64,000 bases of DNA from Thermoproteus uzoniensis 768-20 (GCF_000193375.1 NC_015315.1:566622-630621), one strand, 5' to 3'. Shown: positions 6,578-16,473, numbered from the stretch's first letter. Numbers and translations: made by a program. Notes: generated by a model not told the origin, from the sequence alone.

Positions 6578-8294
6578 GGACGTAGTCCTCAAATACGCCC
6601 TCCTAAACGCTGTCAAGTACGGAGGACGTGCCGAGCCTAAGGCTGTTATGTCCAAGATTATGGCCGAGCGGCCGGATTTGAGGTCAAAGGCGCGGGAGAT
6701 CAAGGCGCTGGTGGATTCCGTGGTCGAGAAGGTAAACTCCATGGGCCTCGAGGAGCAGAGGGCATTGCTGGCGTCCAGATGGCCGGAGGCCCTCGAGGAA
6801 AGGAAGGAGAGGGCGGAGAAGAGGCCGAGTGTCGAGGCTCTGCCGCCTCTGCCGGAGGCGGATCAATCCAAGGGGGTCGTCGTCAGGTTCGCCCCAAACC
6901 CCGACTTCGTGCTCCACCTAGGCAGCGCGCGGCCCGCCATACTGAACTACGCCTACAAGCTCAAGTACGGGGGAAGGTTCGTCCTCCGTTTCGAGGACAC
7001 GGATCCCAGGATAAAGAAGCCGTTAGTGACCGACGAGGTGAACGCCTACGAGGCCATAAGGGAGGATCTGAGGTGGCTTGGCGTCAAGTGGGACGAGGAG
7101 TACATCCAGTCGTCCAGGATGGAGATCTACTACGAACACGCCAGGAGGCTGATAGAGCTCGGCGGAGCCTACGTCGATCTGTGCAAGCCGGAGGAGTGGC
7201 GCAGACTCAGAAACGCGGGCAAGGCTTGCCCGCATAGAGACGCGTCGGTTGAGGACAATCTGGAGCTGTGGGATAGGATGCTCCGCGGCGACTTCGGAGA
7301 AGGCGAGGCGGTTCTGAGGGTAAAGACCGACCTAGCGCATCCGGACCCCAGCGTGAGGGACTGGGTGGCCTTCAGGATAATAGACACGGACAAGACCCCC
7401 CATCCTCTTGTGGGGTCCAAGTATAGGGTATGGCCCACCTACAACTTCGCCGTGTCTGTAGACGACCACTTGATGGGCATCACCCACGTGTTGAGGGCGC
7501 AGGAACACAGCGTGAACACAGTCAAACAGTCGTTCTTGTTCAAGCACTTCGGCTGGAGGCAACCTGTCACTATACACTTCGGGAGGCTTAAGATAGAGGG
7601 CGGCTCCTTGAGCAAATCAAAGCTCAAGACCTTGAGAGTGAGGTTCGACGACATAAGCATGCCGACGCTCTCGGGCTTGAGGAACCGGGGAATACTCCCG
7701 GAGGCCATATGGGAGCTGATACTGAGCGTCGGCATAAAGCCGTCCGACTCCACGGTCTCTATGGCGAATCTCCTCGCAATAAACAGGAAGATCCTCGACC
7801 CCATCGCGGATAGGTATATGTTTGTGCCGGATCCAGTGCGGCTGTCGTTGGACCTCCCCGCGAAATTCACCGTGAGGCTTCCGCAACATCCCAGCTTCCC
7901 CGAACGCGGCCACCGCGTCTACGAGCTGGGGCCCGGGCGCGTGGCCGTCTACATATCCAGAAGGGATGCAGAGCAGGGCGAGTTCAGGCTGATGGAGTTC
8001 GTCAACGTCTCCGCCCGAAAAGTCGGCGAGGACGAATACGTAGGCGAGGTGGTGGGCACCACTATCGATGAAGCGCGCAAGCGAAAGATGCCCATAATAC
8101 AGTGGGTGCCCGACGGATCGCCTGAGGCCGTCGTGGTCAAGCCGGTGGCGGTGGGGAAGAAAGTAGAGGAGCGCGGCCTCGTGGAGGCCAAGGCGCTAGA
8201 GCTCGGGGAGGGCTCGGCGGTGCAGTTCGTGCGCTACGGCTTCGTCAAGCTGGCGTCCAGAAAGGATAGGTTGTTCACCTACATACACGAATGA
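6564..8294 (+). CDS. gltX: Glutamyl-tRNA synthetase
   Basis: A 576-residue class I aminoacyl-tRNA synthetase of the archaeal/eukaryotic GlxRS type. After an N-terminal helical region of about 95 residues the catalytic core starts at [20 protein letters not shown] (HIGH-like HLGS), and the KMSKS-like loop is [14 protein letters not shown]. The C-terminal third is the beta-barrel anticodon-binding part. It charges tRNA-Glu and, in organisms lacking GlnRS, probably also tRNA-Gln for later amidation. A tRNA-Glu gene is present at 24116. The ATG lies inside the preceding gene and the stop overlaps the following gene, pointing to one operon. Confidence 0.95.
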   Translation: MESLEDVVLKYALLNAVKYGGRAEPKAVMSKIMAERPDLRSKAREIKALVDSVVEKVNSMGLEEQRALLASRWPEALEERKERAEKRPSVEALPPLPEADQSKGVVVRFAPNPDFVLHLGSARPAILNYAYKLKYGGRFVLRFEDTDPRIKKPLVTDEVNAYEAIREDLRWLGVKWDEEYIQSSRMEIYYEHARRLIELGGAYVDLCKPEEWRRLRNAGKACPHRDASVEDNLELWDRMLRGDFGEGEAVLRVKTDLAHPDPSVRDWVAFRIIDTDKTPHPLVGSKYRVWPTYNFAVSVDDHLMGITHVLRAQEHSVNTVKQSFLFKHFGWRQPVTIHFGRLKIEGGSLSKSKLKTLRVRFDDISMPTLSGLRNRGILPEAIWELILSVGIKPSDSTVSMANLLAINRKILDPIADRYMFVPDPVRLSLDLPAKFTVRLPQHPSFPERGHRVYELGPGRVAVYISRRDAEQGEFRLMEFVNVSARKVGEDEYVGEVVGTTIDEARKRKMPIIQWVPDGSPEAVVVKPVAVGKKVEERGLVEAKALELGEGSAVQFVRYGFVKLASRKDRLFTYIHE

Positions 8295-9265
8295 GGCTTC
8301 TCTTCGACGCACTCACCCCTAAACAAGCCAGGATAGCGTCTCTGTTGAGGCTTGAGGGAGGGCTCGATCTGGCCATCACTTGTAGGGAGTACTACCACGT
8401 CAAGGATATGCTCGACCGATACGCCGTGGAGTATAGATGTATAGGCAAATACGGCGAGACTCCGTACGAGAAGCTGGTCGAGGGACTACGGCGCCAGCTA
8501 GAGCTCGCGGAGCTGGTGAAGGGGCTCGACGGCGTCTTGTCGTTCCCGAGCCCGGACGCCGTGAGGGTGGCCTTCGGCTTAGGCAAGAAGTCGGTGGTGC
8601 TCAACGACACTCCACACGCCTATCACGCCAACAGTTTGACGATACCTCTATCCGAGTACTTGATAGCCCCCGCCGCGATACCCGAGGACGCGTGGAGGCC
8701 CTACTGCCCCAAACGCGTGGCGACCTTCGACGGCCTTTTCGAGTATATGTGGGTCTCGCGCCATCGCCCCAACATAGAGACGGTCAGAGGGCTGGGGCTG
8801 GAGCCGGGGCGTTACGTGGTCTTCAGGCCGGAGGAGGCAAAGGCCGCCTATTACAGATGGAACAACGCAGAGTTGAGGCGCAAGCTCGTGGACCTAGTCA
8901 GAGAGTTGGGGTACACGGTGGTCAACGTGCCCAGATACGACGACCAGATAATCGAGGGTGCAATTAATTTAACCAAGGCCGTCGACCACCTGGATCTCGC
9001 CTACTACGCGGCGGCCGTGATCACCGGAGGCATGACCATGGCGACTGAGGCGGCCTTGCTGGGGACGCCAGCTCTGTCCTATTTTCCCGAAACCCTCTAC
9101 GTCGATACGTACCTCAAGGACAAAGGCGCTCCCCTGCACAGGTGCAGAGACGTCGACGGATGCGCGGCGGAGCTGAAGAGGGCCCTGGACGAGGGTAGAA
9201 AGCCGGCGGTGAGGCTCGAGGATCCCATAAAGCTAATAGTCGACATCGCGTATGCCGTGTTTTAA
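8291..9265 (+). CDS. DUF354 family protein (GT-B-like fold)
   Basis: A 324-residue protein of the DUF354 family, which is related in fold to UDP-GlcNAc 2-epimerases and glycosyltransferases. Seen are the N-terminal [15 protein letters not shown], the nucleotide-sugar-type loop [13 protein letters not shown] and the C-terminal donor-site-like motif [20 protein letters not shown]. The exact activity is unknown; a role in glycan or glycolipid synthesis fits both fold and its position two genes after the sugar nucleotidyltransferase. It starts by ATGA overlap with gltX and ends just before a new promoter at 9295. Confidence 0.8.
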   Translation: MRLLFDALTPKQARIASLLRLEGGLDLAITCREYYHVKDMLDRYAVEYRCIGKYGETPYEKLVEGLRRQLELAELVKGLDGVLSFPSPDAVRVAFGLGKKSVVLNDTPHAYHANSLTIPLSEYLIAPAAIPEDAWRPYCPKRVATFDGLFEYMWVSRHRPNIETVRGLGLEPGRYVVFRPEEAKAAYYRWNNAELRRKLVDLVRELGYTVVNVPRYDDQIIEGAINLTKAVDHLDLAYYAAAVITGGMTMATEAALLGTPALSYFPETLYVDTYLKDKGAPLHRCRDVDGCAAELKRALDEGRKPAVRLEDPIKLIVDIAYAVF

Positions 9266-9294
9266 AAGCTCCTTATGCCTATATTGAAGCTCAA

Positions 9295-9304
9295 GCTTTA
9301 TATG
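9295..9304 (+). promoter_or_regulatory. TATA box for 9325 gene
   Basis: gctttatatg 21-30 nt before ATG 9325, the spacing of a leaderless crenarchaeal transcript. Confidence 0.5.
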
Positions 9305-9324
9305 TCCCAAGCATCTAACAGTCG

Positions 9325-9705
9325 ATGGGCGTGCGGTCCGTGGCTCTTCTGAGAGTCGGCAAGGATTTCGGCGTTGTTATGTTGGAGATGAAGGTGGTGG
9401 GGCTGAGAGAGCTCGACGAGGAGCCCAGAGACGTCGTTGGGGATATGCTCGAGATAGAGAAGGAGGTGCTCCGCATTATGCCCGAGCTGTCGTCCATGTC
9501 GCATTCCGACGCCGTGGTGGAGGACGGAGGCAGGAGGTTCTACGTGGCCAGATTCTACCTCAACAACGCCAGAGTTGAGTACGTCCTCCTAATATCGCCT
9601 AAGAACAGCTTGAGGGGCTTGATCCGCAAGTTCGTGGAGCAGGGGTGGTCCGTTAAATTCCTCGTCGAGAAGAAGACCGCCGCGAAGAAGCCCTATTGGA
9701 GATAG
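9325..9705 (+). CDS. Hypothetical protein
   Basis: A 126-residue soluble protein with alternating strands and helices (VRSVALLRVGKDFGVVMLEM; REVARFYLNN-like strand FYVARFYLNNARVEYVLLI) and a basic end, KKTAAKKPYWR. No family is recognised. It is expressed from its own leaderless promoter. Its last 53 nt overlap the 3' end of the convergent AK6-like gene, so the basic tail of one protein and the Arg/Ser-rich tail of the other are encoded by the same DNA. Confidence 0.7.
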   Translation: MGVRSVALLRVGKDFGVVMLEMKVVGLRELDEEPRDVVGDMLEIEKEVLRIMPELSSMSHSDAVVEDGGRRFYVARFYLNNARVEYVLLISPKNSLRGLIRKFVEQGWSVKFLVEKKTAAKKPYWR

Positions 9706-10246
9706 ACTCCAGACGCTCCAGAAATCCGCTCTTCAGCGAATAGGCAAGCCAGTCGACCTCCTCGTCGATGCACGCGCCATTTCTGAGACAGCCGACGACC
9801 GCCTCGGCCGTCTGTAGGCTGGATCTGTTGGTCACGTCTATCTGGTATACATCTCCCCATCTGCTCCTCGCCTCGACGTATATGTAGTCGAGGAGTTCAG
9901 CCCAGACGTTGTCTAGGATCTTGTGGAGGGGCCACCTCCTGTCTGCAAGATCCTTGAAGAGCACGTCAGGCCTCTTCCTGAGGACGAAGACCCGGTCTAC
10001 ATCATCCACGATATCCAAGACGTGCGTATCCAGTATGTAGTTGCCCGTCAGCTCCTTCGCAAGCTCCTCGCGGGCGGCCTCCACATCAACTATATCATAG
10101 GTCAAGGAGTGCGGGTCCCAAGACGTAAACGGCTTGCCAGCGAGCACTGCGGCAACCTCGACGCATTTAATGCGCAGTTCCTGGGCTACAGCTCTGCAGA
10201 CTGTGGTCTTCCCGACCCCAGGAGTGCCGGTGATGAGGACTCTCAA
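9653..10246 (-). CDS. Adenylate kinase AK6/Fap7-like nucleotide kinase
   Basis: A 197-residue P-loop kinase. The Walker A GTPGVGKTT is at residues 7-15, followed by VCRAVAQEL and, further on, YILDTHVLDIVDDVDRVFVLRKRPDVL, the lid/core region typical of AK6 (human CINAP, yeast Fap7). Archaeal members phosphorylate AMP and bind ribosomal protein S11 during small-subunit maturation. The last 30 residues are Arg/Ser-rich, unlike the usual compact C-terminus, and lie in the convergent overlap with the 9325 gene. It is followed 2 nt away by asnS upstream on the same strand. Confidence 0.85.
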   Translation of the reverse strand: MRVLITGTPGVGKTTVCRAVAQELRIKCVEVAAVLAGKPFTSWDPHSLTYDIVDVEAAREELAKELTGNYILDTHVLDIVDDVDRVFVLRKRPDVLFKDLADRRWPLHKILDNVWAELLDYIYVEARSRWGDVYQIDVTNRSSLQTAEAVVGCLRNGACIDEEVDWLAYSLKSGFLERLESISNRASSRRSSSRRGI

Positions 10247-10248
10247 GC

Positions 10249-11544
10249 CTAAGGATACTTCCTCCTTATATCTCTCGGAAACGGCACGGCGTCCCTTATG
10301 TGGTCAAGCCCAGCTATCCACATGACGACCCTATCGACGCCCAGCCCGAAGCCCGAGTGGGGGACGGAGCCGTAGCGTCTGAGGTCGATATACCACTGGT
10401 AGTCCTTGGGGTTGAGCCCGAAACGCTCTATCTTGGACACGAGCTCCTTCTCGTCGTATATCCTCTCGCCGCCGCCTATAATCTCGCCGTACCCCTCGGG
10501 GGCCAGCACATCGACGCTTAAAGTGACCTCGGGCCTCTGGGGATCGTTTCTGTGGTAGAAGGCCTTGACCTTCTCCGGAAATCCGTAGAGCTGTATGGGC
10601 TTGTCGAATTGAAGAGTCAGTATACGCTCTTCGTCCGCGCCTAGGTCGTCCCCCCACTTTATGTCGACGCCCTTGGCCTTTAGTATATCCACGGCCTCGT
10701 CGTACGACACCCTATAGAACGGAGGCTTGACCGCCTCCAGAGGCTCCGTCTTCCTGCCCAACAACTTCAGCTCATCGAGCCTCTCCTCCAGCACCTTGGA
10801 GACTATATGGGATATCAGCTCCTCGTTGACCTTCATTAGGTCGTCTAGGTGGTACCAAGCCATCTCGGCCTCTGCATGCCAGAACTCGGTCAGATGTCTC
10901 CTGGTGCGCGACGGCTCGGCTCTGAAGCTCGGCGCGATGGTATAGACCTTCTCCAGGCTGAATATAAAGGCCTCTAGATAGAACTGCGAGCTCTGGGTCA
11001 GATACACCACGTCGTCGAAGTAGGGCACCTTGAAGAGGGTAGCGCCGCCCTCGACAGCGGCGGTTATGAACATGGGCCCCTGCACCTCGTAATAGCCCCG
11101 CGACCTGAAGTACTCGTGTATGGCTCCGAACACCGTGTGGCGGATTTTCAAGACGGCCTGCATTTTCCGGCTCCTCAGCCAGAGGTGTCTGACGTCTAGG
11201 AGGTACTCGCTGTCGGCTTGCGCCGCGTCCTCGTTTATGGGGTAGGGCGCGCCCTCGTAGTACCAGTCGACCGACTGGACGTGTAGCTCCTTGCCGCCAG
11301 GCGCCCTAGGCTCCTCCTTGATTAAGCCCGTGGCGACCAGCGACGACTCCAAGTTCAGCCTCTGCGCTACGTTGAAGGCCTCAGTGCCCCGCGCGAACAC
11401 TAGCTGGAGTATGCCGGTGGAATCTCTGAGCACTATGAAGATCTTATCTTTCAACTCCCTTTTCCTGTATACCCACCCTCTCACGGTCACCGTGCCGGAG
11501 GATTTAAAGGCCTCCGCTATACTCACAGCGCGTCTATAGGCCAT
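10249..11544 (-). CDS. asnS: Asparaginyl-tRNA synthetase
   Basis: A 431-residue class IIb aminoacyl-tRNA synthetase. Residues about 15-115 are the OB-fold anticodon domain (VRGWVYRKRELKDKIFIVLR); the catalytic domain has motif 2 (SFRAEPSRTRRHLTEFWHAE) and motif 3 (GFGLGVDRVVMWI). The stretch LTQSSQFYLEAFIFSLEKVY is characteristic of AsnRS rather than AspRS. I place the start at ATG 11544: it lies 1 nt after the stop of the upstream gene and has a Shine-Dalgarno element gaggtgat in that gene's end. A longer frame exists but would overlap the neighbour by 16 codons. Confidence 0.9.
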   Translation of the reverse strand: MAYRRAVSIAEAFKSSGTVTVRGWVYRKRELKDKIFIVLRDSTGILQLVFARGTEAFNVAQRLNLESSLVATGLIKEEPRAPGGKELHVQSVDWYYEGAPYPINEDAAQADSEYLLDVRHLWLRSRKMQAVLKIRHTVFGAIHEYFRSRGYYEVQGPMFITAAVEGGATLFKVPYFDDVVYLTQSSQFYLEAFIFSLEKVYTIAPSFRAEPSRTRRHLTEFWHAEAEMAWYHLDDLMKVNEELISHIVSKVLEERLDELKLLGRKTEPLEAVKPPFYRVSYDEAVDILKAKGVDIKWGDDLGADEERILTLQFDKPIQLYGFPEKVKAFYHRNDPQRPEVTLSVDVLAPEGYGEIIGGGERIYDEKELVSKIERFGLNPKDYQWYIDLRRYGSVPHSGFGLGVDRVVMWIAGLDHIRDAVPFPRDIRRKYP

Positions 11545-11545
11545 A

Positions 11546-11812
11546 TCACCTCTGTTGAGGAGCCTCCTTGTAGATGCCCACAATAACTCCATCAGGACAG
11601 TCGTCGGCCTTCAGACCGACGTAGTCGCCATCTCTATATTCCCTAGTCTTCTCGCTACCGTCGCCGCACTTCACCACAGTGACCATACGGCCCTCCCGCG
11701 GCCCGCTCCCCGCATCTATACGCTCGCTGGATCTCACGAATAGATACACCATCACGCCCAGTACCACGACAGCAGTTACGAACATGGCAATTAAGCCGTA
11801 GTCTATCGGCAT
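11546..11812 (-). CDS. Small single-pass membrane protein
   Basis: An 88-residue protein with one membrane helix at residues 6-27 (GLIAMFVTAVVVLGVMVYLF) and a soluble C-terminal domain of about 55 residues containing two cysteines (VVKCGDGSEKTREYRDGDYV and DDCPDGVIVGIYKE). The domain looks like a small beta fold facing either side of the membrane. No named family is recognised. It precedes asnS by 1 nt and so shares its transcript. A TATA-like cttaaata at about 11834-11841 would place the transcript start near the ATG. Confidence 0.75.
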   Translation of the reverse strand: MPIDYGLIAMFVTAVVVLGVMVYLFVRSSERIDAGSGPREGRMVTVVKCGDGSEKTREYRDGDYVGLKADDCPDGVIVGIYKEAPQQR

Positions 11813-11918
11813 AGAGTCCTAGAGATCCTAGTATTTAAGCTGAATTCTGCACGCAATACGTTATATGCGTAATTAAAATATTTTGATAATATATAAATTT
11901 AAATTATTTATAAATAAT

Positions 11919-12728
11919 CTATTTCCTAGACTCTAAAATACCAGCTTTTATATAATAAGCATCTCCGTACCCCAGCACCTCGAGCATCTCGTATAGAGAT
12001 CTCACCGCGGAGAGCACTATAGTGCTGGATCTGCCTGCGGCGGCCGCCGTAGCGTATCTCACGTCCTTGCCCGCATGTTTTAGAGCGAAGGTGCCGGGCT
12101 CGTCGGAGTACATCCTGTCTATATACACCGAGCCTATGTCCTTGAAAACGGTCTGTTGCAACAACTCCTTGAACTGGCTCGGCGGTATTCCGTGGGCGGC
12201 GGCCAGCGAGGCGGCCTCGCCTAGAACGGCAACTGTGCCTATTAGTAGAGAGTTGTAGGCCAGTTTAAGCACGACGGCCTTCTCGAACTCGCCGACGTAC
12301 ATGACCTTGCCTAACTCGGCGAACAGCTTCGAATACCTCCCGTATACCTCAGCGTCGCCTCCTATTATGTATATGGCGTCGCCCCGCTCCACGTTTCCGG
12401 GCCCTCCAACCACGGGGGCCGCCATGGCCTTAATCCCTCTGGCGGCAAGAGCTTTACGTGCCGCGTCGGCGCCCGCGAGAGAATATGTGCCCATCAACGC
12501 GACTGCATCGCCTCCGACCTCGTTCACCAACGATAGGAGGGCCTCGTCGTCTGCGACGAACACGGCGGCGAGTCCCCGAGCCTCCGACGGGCTCGATATA
12601 GGCGTGGCGGGGAGCCCCTCTAGCCTTCTACGCGTCCTGTTCCAGGCGTAGACCTTATGGCCTAATTGGGCCGCCCTTTTGACGAAGGCGGCCCCCATCC
12701 TTCCCGTGCCGATCACCGTCACCTCCAT
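11919..12728 (-). CDS. Beta-hydroxyacid dehydrogenase-like NAD(P) enzyme
   Basis: A 269-residue member of the 3-hydroxyisobutyrate/6-phosphogluconate dehydrogenase superfamily. The dinucleotide-binding motif VIGTGRMGAAF is at residues 4-14, and NRTRRR gives the basic loop suited to NADP. The active-site stretch APVVGGPGNVERGD and the lysine helix KLAYNSLLIG are both present. Substrate could be 3-hydroxyisobutyrate, tartronate semialdehyde or, as in glyoxylate/succinic semialdehyde reductases, an aldehyde. Length is slightly short for the family (about 290). It ends at an AT-rich gap of about 105 nt. Confidence 0.8.
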   Translation of the reverse strand: MEVTVIGTGRMGAAFVKRAAQLGHKVYAWNRTRRRLEGLPATPISSPSEARGLAAVFVADDEALLSLVNEVGGDAVALMGTYSLAGADAARKALAARGIKAMAAPVVGGPGNVERGDAIYIIGGDAEVYGRYSKLFAELGKVMYVGEFEKAVVLKLAYNSLLIGTVAVLGEAASLAAAHGIPPSQFKELLQQTVFKDIGSVYIDRMYSDEPGTFALKHAGKDVRYATAAAAGRSSTIVLSAVRSLYEMLEVLGYGDAYYIKAGILESRK

Positions 12729-12764
12729 GCAAGGCTTTTAACTAGGCGTAATATCTGTTTCGCC

Positions 12765-13805
12765 GTGGTGAAAATAGTGAGGGTGGATCCGCTGAATCCG
12801 CGGGACGAGGATATAGCCGAGGCCGCCGCCGTTATAAGATCGGGGGGCCTCGTGGCCTTCCCCACAGAGACCGTGTACGGCCTCGGCGCCGATGCGTTCA
12901 ACGCAGAAGCTTCGGCGAGGATATTTAAGGCCAAGGGAAGGCCGGCGGACAACCCCCTCATAGTCCACGTATCCTCGCTGGACATGGCCCTCGAGCTGGG
13001 CGATATGCCGGAGAAAGCCGTCGAGGTTGCCAAGAAGGCGTGGCCGGGCCCAATAACTTTCGTGGTCAAGAAAAAGGCCGATCTGCCGGCGGTAGTCACG
13101 GCAGGCCGCCCGACGGTGGCGTTGCGCTGTCCTGCCCATCCCGTCGCTCTAAAGCTGATAGAAGCGGCCGGCACGCCTATAGCCGCCCCAAGCGCCAACA
13201 AGGCCGGGAGGCCGAGCCCCACCGAGGCCTCCCATGTGGCCGAAGACCTCGGCGACTCCGTCGACCTTATCCTTGACGCCGGTAGGACGTTCTTCGGCGT
13301 GGAGTCCACAATAGTCGACGTGACGAGGGAGCCCCCGGTCCTTCTGAGACCGGGCCCGTTCACCGTGGAGGAGCTGAAATCCTTGTTGGGCGAGGTGGAG
13401 ATCCCGCCCTTCGCCAGAGGGCTGGGCGAGGCGGACGTGGCGCTCGCGCCCGGCATGAAGTATAGGCACTATGCGCCCGAGACCCCGCTGATCCTTGTCG
13501 ACTTCGATCTGGCCTCTGCCGTGAGGGCGGCCCGCGAGCTGGGCCTGAGAGTAGCCGTGTTGTGTCTCGCCGGGAGGTGTGCGGATGCCGACGCCGCGAT
13601 CAACGTGGGGTCTGATCTGTACGAGATAGCGAAAAACCTCTACGACGCTCTCAGACGCGTCGACAAGGTAAAGGTCGACGTGGCGCTCGCGCCCACGGTG
13701 CCGGAGAGGGGGATAGGGCTGGCCATAATGAACAGGCTGAGGAAGGCCTCCGGCTTCAAGTTCGCCGCGACTGAGGAAGAGTTGAGGAGGCTCTTGAGGG
13801 TATGA
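12765..13805 (+). CDS. sua5: Threonylcarbamoyl-AMP synthase, Sua5 type
   Basis: A 346-residue Sua5 protein. The YrdC domain (residues about 10-200) shows VAFPTETVYGLGADAF, GRPADNPLIVHV, KKAWPGPITFV and APSANKAGRPSPT. The C-terminal Sua5 domain starts after the linker MKYRHYAPETPL. It makes threonylcarbamoyl-AMP from threonine, bicarbonate and ATP, the first step of t6A37 in tRNAs that read ANN codons. GTG 12765 was chosen (12768 is also possible) because the TATA-like gcttttaact at 12734-12743 is 22-31 nt upstream and a longer frame would cross it. TrmO at 20932 acts on the same modified base. Confidence 0.93.
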   Translation: MVKIVRVDPLNPRDEDIAEAAAVIRSGGLVAFPTETVYGLGADAFNAEASARIFKAKGRPADNPLIVHVSSLDMALELGDMPEKAVEVAKKAWPGPITFVVKKKADLPAVVTAGRPTVALRCPAHPVALKLIEAAGTPIAAPSANKAGRPSPTEASHVAEDLGDSVDLILDAGRTFFGVESTIVDVTREPPVLLRPGPFTVEELKSLLGEVEIPPFARGLGEADVALAPGMKYRHYAPETPLILVDFDLASAVRAARELGLRVAVLCLAGRCADADAAINVGSDLYEIAKNLYDALRRVDKVKVDVALAPTVPERGIGLAIMNRLRKASGFKFAATEEELRRLLRV

Positions 13806-14572
13806 GTTGGGTCGACGAGTTCTTCGACGATATATATCGCGACTTCATGGAGCACTATAGGGGGCCTGAGATAAGCGCTAAGGAGGCGCGCTTCCTCGCC
13901 GAGGCTTTGGGCATAGAGCCGGGCAAGCGCTTCCTCGACGCCGCGTGCGGCCACGGGAGGCACATGCGGCATATGCCTCCGGACTCGGTGGTGGGCCTCG
14001 ATATAAATATACGGTACCTCTCGGAGGCTAAGAAATACGGCGACGTCGTGGCCGCCGATTTGAGAATGCCTCCCTTCAGACGCCGTGCGTTCGACGGAGC
14101 CTATATAATGCACAGCACGCTGGGGATGTTCGGGGACGAGGAGGACTTGGAGATATTGATGTGGCTATCTGGCTCCATAAAGCCCGGCGGATCTCTCGCC
14201 GTGGATCTGGCCAACAGAGCGAAAGTGGACAAGGCGTACGCCGCGCTTGGGGAGAGCTGGAATATGTGGATATCCGCCGGCCCGTACAAGGTCTTATCAG
14301 TGGCCGCTTACAATCCGCTGACTGGGAAGATAAGGGAGACCAGATACCTCTACAAAAACGGGGAGTATGTGGGGACGAGGACCCTGGAGCTTAGGCTGTA
14401 CTCGCCGAGCGAGCTGGGCCTCATGTTGCGCAGCGTCGGCATGATCGTCAAGGCGGTTTATGGGGATTTCGACGGGTCGCCGTACTCGGACAATTCTGAG
14501 AGGTATATAGCGATCGCCGTGAAGACCGGCGGCGCTCCGGAGAATTTAAAGGCGGCGATATCCTGGCCGTAG
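13802..14572 (+). CDS. Class I SAM-dependent methyltransferase
   Basis: A 256-residue Rossmann methyltransferase. Motif I FLDAACGHGRH binds SAM, VVGLDINIRYL is motif II with the acidic residue, and DVVAADLRMPPF is motif III. The N-terminal 35 residues start MSWVDEFFDDIYRDFMEHY, as in many archaeal small-molecule methyltransferases. The substrate is not predictable. It begins by an overlap (ATGA) with sua5, so the genes are co-translated, which makes a tRNA or translation-linked target possible but unproven. Confidence 0.8.
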   Translation: MSWVDEFFDDIYRDFMEHYRGPEISAKEARFLAEALGIEPGKRFLDAACGHGRHMRHMPPDSVVGLDINIRYLSEAKKYGDVVAADLRMPPFRRRAFDGAYIMHSTLGMFGDEEDLEILMWLSGSIKPGGSLAVDLANRAKVDKAYAALGESWNMWISAGPYKVLSVAAYNPLTGKIRETRYLYKNGEYVGTRTLELRLYSPSELGLMLRSVGMIVKAVYGDFDGSPYSDNSERYIAIAVKTGGAPENLKAAISWP

Positions 14573-14573
14573 C

Positions 14574-14583
14574 GTTATATTTA
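14574..14583 (+). promoter_or_regulatory. TATA box for prs
   Basis: gttatattta ends 19 nt before ATG 14602, consistent with a leaderless prs transcript. Confidence 0.5.
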
Positions 14584-14601
14584 CCCTCTGCAATTCTCCC
14601 T

Positions 14602-15468
14602 ATGCGGCTCTACTACTTCAAAAACGCCGAGGATTTAGCCAGACAGATCGCTGGGGCGTTGGGCCTAGACGCCAAGCTCGTCGAGGAGAGAGATTTCCCC
14701 GACGGCGAGGTGCTGGTGAGGGTGGAGCCGGCTAGAGAGGCGATTCTGTTGGCCCGGCTCTATCCCGACGTCAACAAGAACTTGGTCAAGCTATTTCTGG
14801 CGCTCGACGCCCTAAGCGACTACGGAGCCGACAGGGTGGTGCTCGTGGCGCCGTATCTCCCATATGCGAGACAAGACAGACGGTTCCGCGACGGGGAGCC
14901 CATAAGCGTTAAGTTCCTTCTAAGCCATTTGAGGCAGTACCCCGTGTCGCACCTCATAGCCGTCGACCTCCACAAGCCCTACATCGGCGACTACGTGGCG
15001 GGCCTACGCGTCGTCAATGTATATCCAGCGGAGAAATACGCGGCGGCCGTTAGGAGGTGGAGCGTGGACGTCGTCCTAAGTCCCGACGCGGGATCCCTCC
15101 ATAGGGCCGCGGCGTTGGCCGAGCTGTTGGGCGTGCCTTACAACTACTTCGAGAAGTTCAGGGATAGAGAGACGGGGGAGATCTACATGAAGCCCAGAGG
15201 AGACGTGAGCCTCCAAGGGAAGTCTGTGGTTCTGGTCGACGATATACTGGCCACAGGCGGCACGTTGGTCGACGCGTGTAAAAACGCTAAGTTGTTGGGA
15301 GCGTCCGCGGTATACGCAGTGGTCTCACACTGCCAGTTGTTGGGCAACGCAAGGGAGAAGATCAAGGGTTGCGTAAACGCGCTCTACTGCACCAACACCA
15401 TACCCTGCGAGTACTCCAGCTTAGACGTCTCGGAGGATCTCGCCAAGAGCATATCGGCGATCCTATAG
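14602..15468 (+). CDS. prs: Ribose-phosphate pyrophosphokinase (PRPP synthase)
   Basis: A 288-residue PRPP synthetase of the compact archaeal type. It shows the flexible-loop/ATP region VAPYLPYARQDRRFRDGEPI, the conserved VDLHKPYIGD, and the PRPP-binding loop VVLVDDILATGGTL. The enzyme makes PRPP from ribose 5-phosphate and ATP for nucleotide, histidine and NAD synthesis. Its 3' end overlaps the convergent deacetylase gene by 6 nt. Confidence 0.95.
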   Translation: MRLYYFKNAEDLARQIAGALGLDAKLVEERDFPDGEVLVRVEPAREAILLARLYPDVNKNLVKLFLALDALSDYGADRVVLVAPYLPYARQDRRFRDGEPISVKFLLSHLRQYPVSHLIAVDLHKPYIGDYVAGLRVVNVYPAEKYAAAVRRWSVDVVLSPDAGSLHRAAALAELLGVPYNYFEKFRDRETGEIYMKPRGDVSLQGKSVVLVDDILATGGTLVDACKNAKLLGASAVYAVVSHCQLLGNAREKIKGCVNALYCTNTIPCEYSSLDVSEDLAKSISAIL

Positions 15469-16473
15469 CCTCCAGTACCTGGACTGGATAGACCTCACCT
15501 CGGCCAAGATCTTCGTCAACCTCCCCCACGCCGAGTGGTCGCTTGCGCTGGGCTCCTCGGGCGGGGCGCGGCCTAGGCCGGCCAGCTCCATCGCCAACAT
15601 TTTAGACCCCTCCTTAAGCACGGCGTAGTTGTAGCCGCCCTCTAAGAGGAACACCGCAGGCACGTTTAGGGAGAGCAAGGACCTAATGGCGTACCTATAC
15701 CCGTTGAGGGTGAAGCCCATATCGGCGAGCGGATCCTCCTTATGCGCATCCCAGCCCAACGACACTATCAAGACGCGGGGGCCGTACTGCCTCAATATAG
15801 GCATGACGACCTCGTCGAAGATCTTCTTGAAGCCGTCGTCTCCCAGGCCAGGGGGCATGGGCACGTTTACGTTGAAGCCCTCGCCCCTTCCCCTCCCGAC
15901 CTCGTCGGGAAAGCCGGTGCCCGGGTACAGGGTCAACGGATCCTGGTGGGTCGAGATGTAGAGCACGTCCCTATCGTAGAGGATCTCCTGGGTGCCGTTG
16001 CCGTGGTGGACGTCTATGTCAACAACCGCAGCGCCCTCTCCGTAAAGGGCACCGACAGCCGCCGTGTTGAATATACAGAAACCCTGGGTAGGAGCCGTTA
16101 AGGCCCTCCCTGACCTGCCGGCGTGATGGCCGGGAGGCCTCGCCAATATGTAGGCGTGCTCCCTCGAATCCAACGCGTCGAGTATTGCCGACACGGCCGT
16201 AAAGGCGGCGTTGCACGTGCCGGGGGACACCCAAGTGTCGCCGTCTAGCTCCGTGAGGTTGCCCAAGCTACATAGATCCTCGATATACCTTATGTAGTCT
16301 CTACCGTGGGCCGCCTCTAGATGTTGGAGGACGTCATCTCTGGCGCGCGGGGCGACGAGAGGCGCGCCGGCATCCCTAATCCCTTCCAAGGCGTAGTCGA
16401 GGCGGCGGGGGTTCTCGGGATGTCCGGGCCCAGTCTCGTGCCCCTTGAAGACGTCGTCGTAGTACACCCTCAC
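15463..16473 (-). CDS. HDAC-like deacetylase (acetoin utilization AcuC family)
   Basis: A 336-residue class II HDAC/AcuC/AphA superfamily enzyme. Zinc and charge-relay motifs are visible: RPPGHHAGR (active-site histidine pair), VDIDVHHGNGTQEI (zinc Asp and His), SLGWDAHKEDPLADM (zinc Asp) and EGGYNYAVL. The enzyme hydrolyses acetyl groups from lysines or polyamine-like substrates; in archaea the targets are not established. It is read from GTG 16473, with the TATA ctatataaag 18-27 nt upstream, shared with the divergent 67-residue gene. Confidence 0.9.
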   Translation of the reverse strand: MRVYYDDVFKGHETGPGHPENPRRLDYALEGIRDAGAPLVAPRARDDVLQHLEAAHGRDYIRYIEDLCSLGNLTELDGDTWVSPGTCNAAFTAVSAILDALDSREHAYILARPPGHHAGRSGRALTAPTQGFCIFNTAAVGALYGEGAAVVDIDVHHGNGTQEILYDRDVLYISTHQDPLTLYPGTGFPDEVGRGRGEGFNVNVPMPPGLGDDGFKKIFDEVVMPILRQYGPRVLIVSLGWDAHKEDPLADMGFTLNGYRYAIRSLLSLNVPAVFLLEGGYNYAVLKEGSKMLAMELAGLGRAPPEEPSASDHSAWGRLTKILAEVRSIQSRYWRL